Source: Clostridia bacterium
GTDB taxonomy: Bacteria; Bacillota_A; Clostridia; Oscillospirales; QAKW01
Length of the DNA: 6,959 bases
Assembly: GCA_017396865.1 (NCBI GenBank)
Contig: JAFQKO010000049.1
Span: forward strand, 1-6,959
Direction of reading: 5' to 3'
Positions 1 through 5,094 of this stretch are shown here, one piece after another. The position numbers and the translations under genes are program-made. The notes beneath the pieces were generated by a model, which searched no databases, was not told the DNA's origin, and worked only from the letters and a program-made list of their open reading frames with translations. Every line of letters begins with the position of its first letter. Positions within the stretch are counted from its first letter, which is position 1.

Positions 1-527
1 ACGAAGATGCCCTGTGCCGTTTCGGGGCGCAGATAAACCTCGTTCTTGGCATCCTCGGTCACGCCGATAAAGGTTTTGAACATCAGGTTAAACTTGCGGA
101 TGTCGGTAAAGTTTTTGCTGCCGCATTCGGGGCAGGCAATGCCGTTTTCCTTGATGTAGTCCTGCATCTGCTCGAAGGTCATCCCCTCGGCACGGCCGCC
201 GATATCCTCGATCAGCTTGTCCGCACGGTGGCGGGCCTTGCAGTCCTTGCAGTCCATCAGAGGATCGGAAAATCCGCCCACGTGGCCGCTGGTGACCCAG
301 GTTTCGGGGTTCATAATGATGGCGGAATCCAAACCGACGTTATAGGGCGATTCCTGCACGAATTTTTTCCACCATGCCTTTTTGACGTTGTTCTTGAATT
401 CTACACCCAGCGGGCCGTAGTCCCAGGAGTTGGAAAGGCCGCCGTAGATCTCGCTGCCCGCATAAACAAAGCCTCTGTTTTTGCAAAGGGTAACGATCTG
501 TTCCATGGTCTTTTCTGTATTGTTCAC
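1..527 (-). CDS. glyQS: Glycyl-tRNA synthetase, N-terminal part (partial, continues past left edge)
   Basis: Cytosolic class II aminoacyl-tRNA synthetase that charges tRNA-Gly with glycine using ATP. The 175 residues visible begin with the family's N-terminal block ([15 protein letters not shown], then [17 protein letters not shown] at 25-41, motif 1 region). [17 protein letters not shown] lies at 73-89. A zinc-ribbon insertion has Cys pairs C93/C96 and C132/C135. The window edge cuts just after the motif 2 signature RPETAQG (167-173). This is the single-chain dimeric type, not the alpha2beta2 GlyQ/GlyS type. I chose the GTG at 525-527 because GGAGG lies 8 nt upstream. The ATG at 540-542 has no Shine-Dalgarno and would itself overlap that GGAGG; the ATG at 504-506 lies inside the conserved block. 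The gene diverges from dnaA and has its own promoter. Identity is very secure; the start is likely but not certain. Confidence 0.95.
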   Translation of the reverse strand, partial: MNNTEKTMEQIVTLCKNRGFVYAGSEIYGGLSNSWDYGPLGVEFKNNVKKAWWKKFVQESPYNVGLDSAIIMNPETWVTSGHVGGFSDPLMDCKDCKARHRADKLIEDIGGRAEGMTFEQMQDYIKENGIACPECGSKNFTDIRKFNLMFKTFIGVTEDAKNEVYLRPETAQGIF

Positions 528-535
528 GGTATAGT

Positions 536-540
536 CCTCC
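536..540 (-). promoter_or_regulatory. glyQS ribosome binding site that decides a GTG start
   Basis: On the minus strand GGAGG is followed by 8 nt and then GTG (525-527). The nearby ATG (540-542) runs directly into this motif and has only A/T-rich sequence before it, so the GTG is the better initiation site. Confidence 0.75.
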
Positions 541-546
541 ATTTTT

Positions 547-624
547 ATTATCTAAATTTGAATTATATAATGAATTTTTGCGGTTGTCAACCAAAATTTC
601 GCGTTTGGTCGAATATTAGATAAT
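547..624. repeat. Inverted repeat bracketing the glyQS promoter
   Basis: ATTATCTAA at 547-555 is the exact reverse complement of TTAGATAAT at 616-624. Extending outward to 543-555 and 616-628 gives 12 of 13 matching positions. The arms sit at the predicted transcription start and about 26 bp upstream of the -35, so the whole promoter lies between them. A pair of operator half-sites or a looping arrangement is possible; chance is also possible because the region is AT-rich. Confidence 0.4.
562..590 (-). promoter_or_regulatory. Consensus sigma-A promoter for glyQS
   Basis: On the minus strand, TTGACA (585-590) and TATAAT (562-567) are separated by exactly 17 bp: both hexamers match the housekeeping consensus perfectly. 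Transcription should begin near 555, giving a leader of only about 28 nt to the GTG start. That leader is too short for a T-box riboswitch, which often controls glyQS in Firmicutes. Confidence 0.9.
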
Positions 625-666
625 GAAACTATATTATAAGATATTAATATAAATATAAAATATATA

Positions 667-695
667 TTGCAATTAAAAAATTTTTATGTTATTAT
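667..695 (+). promoter_or_regulatory. Candidate dnaA promoter
   Basis: TTGCAA (667-672, 4 of 6 to consensus) and TATTAT (690-695, 5 of 6) are 17 bp apart on the plus strand. The predicted start near 702 falls inside the DnaA box at 700-708, which would allow autorepression. The area is so AT-rich that other -10 hexamers (for example 630-635) fit almost as well. Confidence 0.4.
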
Positions 696-699
696 ATGA

Positions 700-708
700 T
701 GTGTATAA
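700..708 (-). promoter_or_regulatory. DnaA box (TTATACACA)
   Basis: The minus strand reads TTATACACA, an exact match to the TTATNCACA consensus. It is the only full consensus box upstream of dnaA and overlaps the predicted dnaA transcription start. Confidence 0.75.
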
Positions 709-729
709 CTATTTATATTTTTTTGAAAG

Positions 730-738
730 TTATCAACA
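730..738 (+). promoter_or_regulatory. DnaA box (TTATCAACA)
   Basis: TTATCAACA differs by one base from TTATCCACA. Its flanks (GAAAG before, GTTTA after) recur at boxes in the dnaA-dnaN spacer, which supports a functional site. Confidence 0.6.
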
Positions 739-757
739 GTTTAAGCAAAAAAACGTA

Positions 758-765
758 GAAAGGGG
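758..765 (+). promoter_or_regulatory. dnaA ribosome binding site for a GTG start
   Basis: GAAAGGGG ends 8 nt before the GTG at 774. No other in-frame start has both this spacing and the conserved N-terminus. Confidence 0.8.
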
Positions 766-773
766 ATAAAACT

Positions 774-2138
774 GTGCAATCTTTTAAGGATGTTTGGGAT
801 CGGGCGTTAATAATTTTGAAGAACGATTTGAACAGAATCTCATACGAGAGCTGGATCAAGCTGCTGATCCCGATGAAGATAGAGAGCGATATTGCTTATT
901 TTTGCGTGAATACGCTGTTCCAAAAGAGTATTATCGATCAGAAGTATAAAACCGAAATCGAGCAGGCCTTGGCCGGCGTGATGGGCTTTCCCATCACCAT
1001 CAAGGTGATGACCGAGGACGAAGTGCCGCCCCGCTTCCGCGACGTGGCGCAGCGCAAGAACGAGGAGGTCAATACCATTCTGCCGAAGATCGAGGCCGAG
1101 GAGATCCGCGAATTCAATATTCAGCCGGCCCTGACCTTCGATACCTTCGTTATCGGCAAGGAGAATGAATTTGCCCATGCGGCGGCCATGGCGATTGCCA
1201 ACGACCCTGCGGGCGCTTATAACCCCTACTTTTTGTACGGTCACAGCGGCCTCGGCAAAACCCACCTGATCAACGCCATCGCCAATAAGATCCGCGAGGA
1301 TAATCCCAATATGGTGATCATGTACGTTAAGGGCGATGAATTTACCAGCGAGCTGATCGACGCTATCCAATTCAACCGCCAGCGGGAATTTAAAAATAAA
1401 TACCGCAGAGCCGATATTTTGATGGTAGACGACGTTCAGTTCATCAGCGGTAAAAAAGCCATTCAGGAGGAATTTTTCCATACCTTCGATGCGATGTACG
1501 ATAATCACCGCCAGATCATCATCACCAGCGACCGCCCGCCCAAGGAGCTGGCCACGCTGGAGGAACGGCTGAGAGGCCGATTTTCGATGGGTCTGATCGT
1601 GGACGTGCAGCCGCCCGAATATGAAACCCGCGTTGCCATCCTGCGCAATAAGGCAACGGCCTACGGCATCAACGTGCCGGAGGACGTCATCGATATGATC
1701 GCCACCAAGATCAAAACCAACGTACGGGAGCTGGAGGGCACCATCCGCAAGCTCAAGGCCTATTATAACCTCACCGGCCAGCAGCCCACCATGGCGTTGG
1801 CCAGAAAGACGATGGAGGACGTCATCCGCGAAAACAGCGCGATCAACGTCACCCCCGCTGCGGTGATCGATCAGGTCTCCCGCTACATGAACGTCAGCAT
1901 TGAGGACGTGGTTGGCGACCGTAAAAAGAACGAATACGTTTTTGCCCGCCAGATGGCGATGTATATCATCCGCGAGATGACCAGCCTCTCTCTGCCGGAG
2001 ATCGGCAAGGAGTTCAGCGGTAAGAATCATACCACCGTGCTCTATTCCATCCGCAAGATGGAGGATATCATCAAGCAGGATCCCGCCACCGCCAAAATTG
2101 CGGCCGAGCTGATGGACAACATCAAGAAATCTTATTAA
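774..2138 (+). CDS. dnaA: Chromosomal replication initiator protein DnaA
   Basis: AAA+ ATPase that binds DnaA boxes at oriC, oligomerises with ATP and melts the origin; it also acts as a transcription regulator. The product is 454 residues, normal for Firmicutes. Domain I is roughly 1-80 (VWDRALIIL..SYESWIKLL), followed by a short linker. The AAA+ core has Walker A GHSGLGKT (156-163), Walker B ILMVDD (215-220), sensor I around TSDRPP (251-256) and RLRGRF (265-270) with R269 as the likely arginine finger. Domain IV ends with the DNA-binding signature IGKEFSGKNHTTVLYSIRK from residue 410. Translation starts at GTG with a GAAAGGGG RBS. DnaA-box clusters flank the gene on both sides, so autoregulation is expected. 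Walker A has HS where GV is the more usual pair in better-known DnaA proteins; GKT is intact. Confidence 0.98.
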   Translation: MQSFKDVWDRALIILKNDLNRISYESWIKLLIPMKIESDIAYFCVNTLFQKSIIDQKYKTEIEQALAGVMGFPITIKVMTEDEVPPRFRDVAQRKNEEVNTILPKIEAEEIREFNIQPALTFDTFVIGKENEFAHAAAMAIANDPAGAYNPYFLYGHSGLGKTHLINAIANKIREDNPNMVIMYVKGDEFTSELIDAIQFNRQREFKNKYRRADILMVDDVQFISGKKAIQEEFFHTFDAMYDNHRQIIITSDRPPKELATLEERLRGRFSMGLIVDVQPPEYETRVAILRNKATAYGINVPEDVIDMIATKIKTNVRELEGTIRKLKAYYNLTGQQPTMALARKTMEDVIRENSAINVTPAAVIDQVSRYMNVSIEDVVGDRKKNEYVFARQMAMYIIREMTSLSLPEIGKEFSGKNHTTVLYSIRKMEDIIKQDPATAKIAAELMDNIKKSY

Positions 2139-2164
2139 CAATTTGACTGACAATCCACAGAAAG

Positions 2165-2173
2165 TTATCCACA
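2165..2173 (+). promoter_or_regulatory. DnaA box (TTATCCACA, exact consensus)
   Basis: Perfect match to the strongest DnaA-box consensus. It is the only perfect TTATCCACA in the window and is preceded by GAAAG, as is the box at 730. Confidence 0.85.
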
Positions 2174-2182
2174 CTATCAACA
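2174..2182 (+). promoter_or_regulatory. DnaA-box-like site (CTATCAACA)
   Basis: Two mismatches to TTATCCACA. It directly abuts the exact box at 2165-2173 in the same orientation with no gap, which suits cooperative DnaA loading. Confidence 0.5.
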
Positions 2183-2185
2183 AGG

Positions 2186-2194
2186 TTGTCAACA
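2186..2194 (+). promoter_or_regulatory. DnaA-box-like site (TTGTCAACA)
   Basis: Two mismatches to TTATCCACA. It forms the left arm of the inverted repeat 2188-2214 and shares 14 of 15 positions, flanks included, with the upstream box at 730-738. Confidence 0.5.
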
Positions 2195-2214
2195 GTTTAC
2201 ATAATACTGTTGAC
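2188..2214. repeat. Inverted repeat in the origin spacer
   Basis: GTCAACAGT (2188-2196) and ACTGTTGAC (2206-2214) are perfect 9-bp inverted arms around a 9-nt AT-rich centre. No T-run follows, so it is not an intrinsic terminator. Both arms contain the CAACA end of a DnaA-box-like site. Confidence 0.7.
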
Positions 2215-2217
2215 GGC

Positions 2218-2226
2218 TGTGGATAG
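2218..2226 (-). promoter_or_regulatory. DnaA box (CTATCCACA)
   Basis: The minus strand reads CTATCCACA, one mismatch from TTATCCACA. It faces the plus-strand boxes across the inverted repeat. Confidence 0.65.
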
Positions 2227-2286
2227 AAAAATACGGATAATCACAGGAAACTGACAAGCAGTTTTTCGCACCGTAATCAGCAAAAC

Positions 2287-2303
2287 AACCCTTTTTAAGG
2301 GTT
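2287..2303 (+). repeat. Short hairpin just before the first in-frame ATG upstream of dnaN
   Basis: AACCCTT (2287-2293) and AAGGGTT (2297-2303) pair perfectly around a 3-nt T loop. The right arm contains the only AAGGG near the ATG at 2304, so it would hide that weak RBS. There is no T-tract, so a terminator role is unlikely. Confidence 0.5.
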
Positions 2304-2393
2304 ATGAACAATACTACAACAACTACCTCATCAATCATAGAAAGAAAAAGCATGCTTGCTCGCGCTTTTCCAAAAAAGAAAGCAAACGGAACT

Positions 2394-3515
2394 ATGAAAT
2401 TTTCTTGTGAAAGAAACGTGCTGAATGAAGCCATCAATATTGTTCAAAAGGCCGCAAGCCCCAAATCCACCATCCCTGCGCTGGAGGGTATTTTGATCCA
2501 GATCGGGGAGGACGGCATCGTAAAGCTCAGCGCCTATGACCTGAGCATCTCCATCTGCTATGAGATCGAGGCCGATAATACCGAAAAGGGCGAGGTGATC
2601 CTCTCCTCCAAGCTGTTTGGCGATATTATCAGAAAGATGCCCTCCTGCTACGTCACGGTGGAGATCGATAATAAGAGCTATCTCACCACCATCGAGGGCG
2701 GCCGCTCCAACTTTACCATCACCGGTATGGATACCGAAAACTTTCCCGAGGTGCCGGACGTGCTCAGCGAGGACGGTATCTCCCTTACCTATAATGATTT
2801 CCGTAATATGGTGCGGCAGACCATCTTCGCCGTATCCATTACCGACCTGAAGCCCATCCTCACCGGTGTGCTCTTTGAGCTGAATGCCGATCAGGGCACC
2901 GTCAGCGCCGTGGCGGTGGATAACTTCCGACTGGCCATCCGCAAGGTGCCCTTCGCGCAGGTGATGGGTGATTTCAAAAAGGTGGTCATTCCCTCCCGCG
3001 CGCTCAATGAGATGCTGAAAATTCTGCCCGAGGGCGAGGAGGATCTCATTACCATTAATAACAGCAAGAGCTTCGTTGCCTTTAGGTACGGCAACGTCAA
3101 GCTGGTCTCCCGCCTGCTGGAGGGTGAGTTTTTGGACTATAAGGCCGCCCTGCCCAAGGACTATAAGTTCCGCGTCAACGTGGACGTGAGAGAGTTTACC
3201 CACGTCATCGAGCGGGCGGCGCTGATGGCAAACGCCACCATCATCAGCCCGATCCGCTGCGACTTCGACTACGATCGGATCGAGATCACCACCGCCTCCA
3301 ACCTCGGTAAGTTTGAGGACTTTTTACAGGTGGAGAACTTTAATGAAAAGATGGTGATCGGCTTCAATTATAAGTATATGCTGGCCGCGCTGCAGGCCTG
3401 CGACGACGACGTGGTGCAGATCGAGCTGCAATCCAACCTGGCTCCCATCATCCTGCGCCCCATCGAAAAGGACGATTATCTGTTTTTGGTCTTGCCCTTG
3501 AGAATGAAGGAGTAA
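2394..3515 (+). CDS. dnaN: DNA polymerase III sliding clamp (beta subunit)
   Basis: Ring-shaped homodimeric clamp that tethers DNA polymerase III and many repair proteins to DNA. From the ATG at 2394 the product is 373 residues, the usual size, and begins MKFSCERNVLNEAINIVQKA, matching the typical clamp N-terminus. Other family blocks are KSTIPALEGILI near the start, PILTGVLFEL in the middle domain, PSRALNEMLKIL, and the C-terminal VLPLRM segment that borders the protein-binding pocket. That pocket's usual D-[GS]-[HY]-R-L-A stretch reads DNFRLA (D176-A181), a mild deviation. The frame stays open upstream to an ATG at 2304, but those 30 extra residues (Thr/Ser-rich, then Lys-rich) are unlike clamps and use different codons. 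The RBS before 2394 is poor (GGA only 3 nt away), so the start rests on homology. It lies upstream of yaaA with 1 bp between. Confidence 0.95.
   Translation: MKFSCERNVLNEAINIVQKAASPKSTIPALEGILIQIGEDGIVKLSAYDLSISICYEIEADNTEKGEVILSSKLFGDIIRKMPSCYVTVEIDNKSYLTTIEGGRSNFTITGMDTENFPEVPDVLSEDGISLTYNDFRNMVRQTIFAVSITDLKPILTGVLFELNADQGTVSAVAVDNFRLAIRKVPFAQVMGDFKKVVIPSRALNEMLKILPEGEEDLITINNSKSFVAFRYGNVKLVSRLLEGEFLDYKAALPKDYKFRVNVDVREFTHVIERAALMANATIISPIRCDFDYDRIEITTASNLGKFEDFLQVENFNEKMVIGFNYKYMLAALQACDDDVVQIELQSNLAPIILRPIEKDDYLFLVLPLRMKE
3507..3512 (+). promoter_or_regulatory. yaaA ribosome binding site inside the dnaN end
   Basis: AAGGAG lies in the last codons of dnaN and ends 4 nt before the ATG at 3517, with the dnaN stop in between. 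This suggests translational coupling. Confidence 0.7.
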
Positions 3516-3516
3516 A

Positions 3517-3726
3517 ATGAAACAATTATTAATTCAAGATGAATACATCCGCCTCTGCGATGCCATGAAGCTTTCGGGCGAGGCCGATACCGGCGGGATC
3601 GCCAAGCTCTTGATCTTAGACGGCTTGGTGGCGGTCAACGGTGAAATCTGCACCATGAAGGGAAAAAAGCTCTATGAGGGCGATACCTTTTCCTTCGATG
3701 GGCAGGACTATCGGATCGTTCGATGA
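3517..3726 (+). CDS. yaaA: Small S4-domain RNA-binding protein, YaaA type
   Basis: A 69-residue protein consisting of little more than one S4 RNA-binding fold. The diagnostic stretch is DTGGIAKLLILDGLVAVNG, followed by a GKKL turn and a final YEGDTF..QDYRIV strand region. The family is regularly found between dnaN and recF in Firmicutes. Its exact role is not firmly known to me; RNA or ribosome binding is inferred from the S4 fold. The family's common RRGKKL basic patch reads MKGKKL here, so part of the positive charge is missing. The gene starts 1 bp after dnaN, and its stop codon overlaps the recF start as ATGA (3723-3726), which points to coupled translation. Confidence 0.9.
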   Translation: MKQLLIQDEYIRLCDAMKLSGEADTGGIAKLLILDGLVAVNGEICTMKGKKLYEGDTFSFDGQDYRIVR

Positions 3727-4856
3727 AAATTCGCACGCTGCGGCTGGAAAATTTCAGAAATTTTGAGGACGAAACCTTCGAGTTTGCCGACGGCATCAAC
3801 ATTTTGGCAGGCCACAATGCCCAAGGAAAGACCAACTGCATCGAGGCGATCTTCTTTTGCTCCTGCCTGAAAAGCTATCGGGTGATCAAAGAGGAGCAGT
3901 TGATCCGCTTCGGTGCGGAGAATGCCGCCATCACCCTCACCTTTGAGGTAGGGGATCGGGAGGAGCAGCTTCAAATCCTGTTTAAACGCAACCATTCCAA
4001 GGAATACCGCTATAACGGCCTTGTGGTGGAGCGGCTGCGGGATCTGCTGGGCTGCTTTCAGTCGGTGATCTTTACCCCCGACCATTTGAATTTGATCAAG
4101 GAAGGCCCCCATAAGCGCAGAGGCTTTTTGGATATTGCGCTGTGTTCGTTGGATCTGCAATATACCGATCGGCTTCTTAATTACCAAAAGATCCTCAAAA
4201 ATCGCAACGCCCTTTTAAAGCAATGCCAAAGCAATCCTTTGATGGCCGATATGCTGGAAATCTGGGACGAGCGGCTGGCCGAGGAGGGCGCTTACATTGC
4301 CAAGGCCCGTAAGGACTATATCGACGTTCTTTCGGAGCAGGCCAAGGGCTTTTATTCCGAGATCTCCCAAGGCAAGGAAAAATTAAAGCTCATCTATCTC
4401 AATCAGTTTACCAAGGATGCGGTTTCCGAGGAAGAATATAAGGCGCTGTTCCTCAGCCGCCTGCAAAAGCTGCGGGAGCAGGATATTGCCATGGGTCAAA
4501 CGGTCAGCGGCATCCATAAGGACGATATTTTAATTCTGCTCTCGGGCAAAAATATGAAGTTTTTCGCATCCCAGGGTCAGATCCGCTCGGCGGTGCTGGC
4601 CATGAAGCTGGCGGAGGCCGAGTGCATCCTCCAAAAGAGCGGCCATCAGCCGGTGCTGCTGCTGGACGATATCCTCTCGGAGCTGGATGCAGGCCGCCAA
4701 AAATTCATCTTTAAACGGATGGAAGGGCGGCAGACGGTGCTTTCCACCTGTGAGCTGGGAAAGATCCGTAAAAAAGGAAATAAGGTATTTACCATCAAAG
4801 AAGGAAAGGTGGCGAGGATCCGTGTATCTGCATCTGGGTCAGGACGTCCTGATTAA
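3723..4856 (+). CDS. recF: DNA replication and repair protein RecF
   Basis: SMC/ABC-like ATPase that, with RecO and RecR, helps load RecA at single-strand gaps and stalled forks. The 377 residues include the N-terminal MKIRTLRLENFRNF block and Walker A GHNAQGKT (30-37). Family blocks FTPDHLNLIKEGPHKRRGFLD and QTVSGIHKDD follow. The ABC signature segment is SQGQIRSAVLAMKLAEAE from S283, Walker B is VLLLDD (311-316), and the D-loop is SELDAGRQ. All catalytic elements look intact. The gene has no RBS of its own that I can see and starts by ATGA overlap with yaaA. The last dozen or so residues (RIRVSASGSGRPD), past the conserved VFTIKEGKV, are low-complexity, and nearly all of them are encoded where recF overlaps the next gene by 35 bp. 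RecF is slightly longer than the 357 residues of the E. coli protein for this reason. Confidence 0.97.
   Translation: MKIRTLRLENFRNFEDETFEFADGINILAGHNAQGKTNCIEAIFFCSCLKSYRVIKEEQLIRFGAENAAITLTFEVGDREEQLQILFKRNHSKEYRYNGLVVERLRDLLGCFQSVIFTPDHLNLIKEGPHKRRGFLDIALCSLDLQYTDRLLNYQKILKNRNALLKQCQSNPLMADMLEIWDERLAEEGAYIAKARKDYIDVLSEQAKGFYSEISQGKEKLKLIYLNQFTKDAVSEEEYKALFLSRLQKLREQDIAMGQTVSGIHKDDILILLSGKNMKFFASQGQIRSAVLAMKLAEAECILQKSGHQPVLLLDDILSELDAGRQKFIFKRMEGRQTVLSTCELGKIRKKGNKVFTIKEGKVARIRVSASGSGRPD
4805..4812 (+). promoter_or_regulatory. Ribosome binding site for the remB-type gene, within recF
   Basis: AAAGGTGG differs in one base from the ideal AAAGGAGG and ends 9 nt before the GTG at 4822. It supports initiation inside the recF coding sequence. 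Confidence 0.65.
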
Positions 4857-5091
4857 AAAGAGCGACATTATCGGCATCTTCGATCTCGATAAAGCCACCG
4901 TTTCCAAGCGCACCCGCACGTTTTTGGATCAAAAGCAAAGGGAAGGGCTGCTGGTCAATACGGCCACCGATCTGCCCAAATCCTTCGTGGTGTGCAACTG
5001 GGGCAGCCAGGTCATCGTTTATATCTCGCAGATCTCGCCCCAAACCCTGATGAAGCGTTGTAATTATATTCAAAAAATCAGCTACATTTAA
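4822..5091 (+). CDS. remB: RemB/YaaB-type extracellular matrix regulator (DUF370 family)
   Basis: An 89-residue protein beginning VYLHLGQDVLIKKSDIIGIFDLD, typical of the short Firmicute YaaB/RemB proteins encoded between recF and gyrB. A helical stretch follows (SKRTRTFLDQKQREGLL), then KSFVVCN and a C-terminal YISQISPQTLMKR. In Bacillus subtilis, remA and remB were linked to biofilm matrix gene activation, and RemA is a DNA-binding protein; whether this homologue does the same is not known. The start is the GTG at 4822, chosen because the family motif YLHLG begins right there and AAAGGTGG precedes it by 9 nt. Longer in-frame starts (to 4687) would only add residues read out of frame within recF. 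Overlap with recF is 35 bp; gyrB follows after 17 bp. Confidence 0.85.
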   Translation: MYLHLGQDVLIKKSDIIGIFDLDKATVSKRTRTFLDQKQREGLLVNTATDLPKSFVVCNWGSQVIVYISQISPQTLMKRCNYIQKISYI

Positions 5092-5094
5092 GAT

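Larger units (their letters stand above)
611..728. other. AT-rich candidate DNA unwinding element
   Basis: By hand count 13 of 118 bases are G or C (about 11%), and 641-668 has none. An A6T5 tract sits at 675-685 and a T7 run at 718-724. Such a stretch beside DnaA boxes would melt easily and could be bent. In Bacillus the unwinding site lies downstream of dnaA instead, so its role here is inference. Confidence 0.5.
543..773. other. glyQS-dnaA intergenic region, upstream half of oriC
   Basis: This 231-bp divergent spacer carries the glyQS promoter, an AT-rich unwinding candidate, two DnaA boxes (700-708 minus, 730-738 plus), a probable dnaA promoter and the dnaA RBS. Together with the box cluster downstream of dnaA it resembles the bipartite origin known from Bacillus. 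I found no GATC site in it, so there is no sign of Dam/SeqA-style control. That it is an active origin is inferred from gene order and boxes. Confidence 0.75.
2139..2393. other. dnaA-dnaN spacer, downstream half of oriC
   Basis: The first 90 bp carry a dense set of DnaA-box-like sites. Four read on the plus strand: 2151-2159 (CAATCCACA, weak), 2165-2173 (exact), 2174-2182 and 2186-2194. One good site reads on the minus strand at 2218-2226. Three short inverted repeats follow one another (2188-2214, 2248-2264, 2287-2303). No GATC occurs. I see no convincing promoter: TTGACG at 2210-2215 and GATAAT at 2236-2241 are 20 bp apart, which is too long. The last 90 bp form an open frame joined to dnaN, but its codon choice and low GC look non-coding. 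Confidence 0.75.

Noticed and set aside
228..623. Plus-strand open frame opposite glyQS
   Set aside because: It lies opposite the conserved glycyl-tRNA synthetase and ends in the AT-rich spacer; no RBS or homology supports it.
641..695. AT-rich repeats as a CRISPR array, microsatellite or insertion scar
   Set aside because: No regular repeat unit, target duplication or transposase fragment is visible; simple AT richness near an origin explains it.
840..2192. Long minus-strand open frame (450 codons) opposite dnaA
   Set aside because: It mirrors dnaA codon structure, has no RBS and yields a His/Asp/Gly-rich translation unlike a known family; dnaA on the plus strand is unmistakable.
2210..2241. 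Possible dnaN promoter TTGACG ... GATAAT
   Set aside because: The spacing of 20 bp is outside the usual 16-19 bp range; mentioned only as a candidate in the spacer entry.
2248..2266. Hairpin AAACTG/CAGTTT followed by T residues, as a terminator after dnaA
   Set aside because: The stem is only 6 bp with two G-C pairs, and its T-run is part of the stem. It is too weak for an intrinsic terminator, and read-through into dnaN is expected.
4687..4821. Longer start for the remB-type gene
   Set aside because: The added residues are simply recF read in another frame and carry no conserved sequence; the family N-terminus YLHLG begins at the GTG at 4822.
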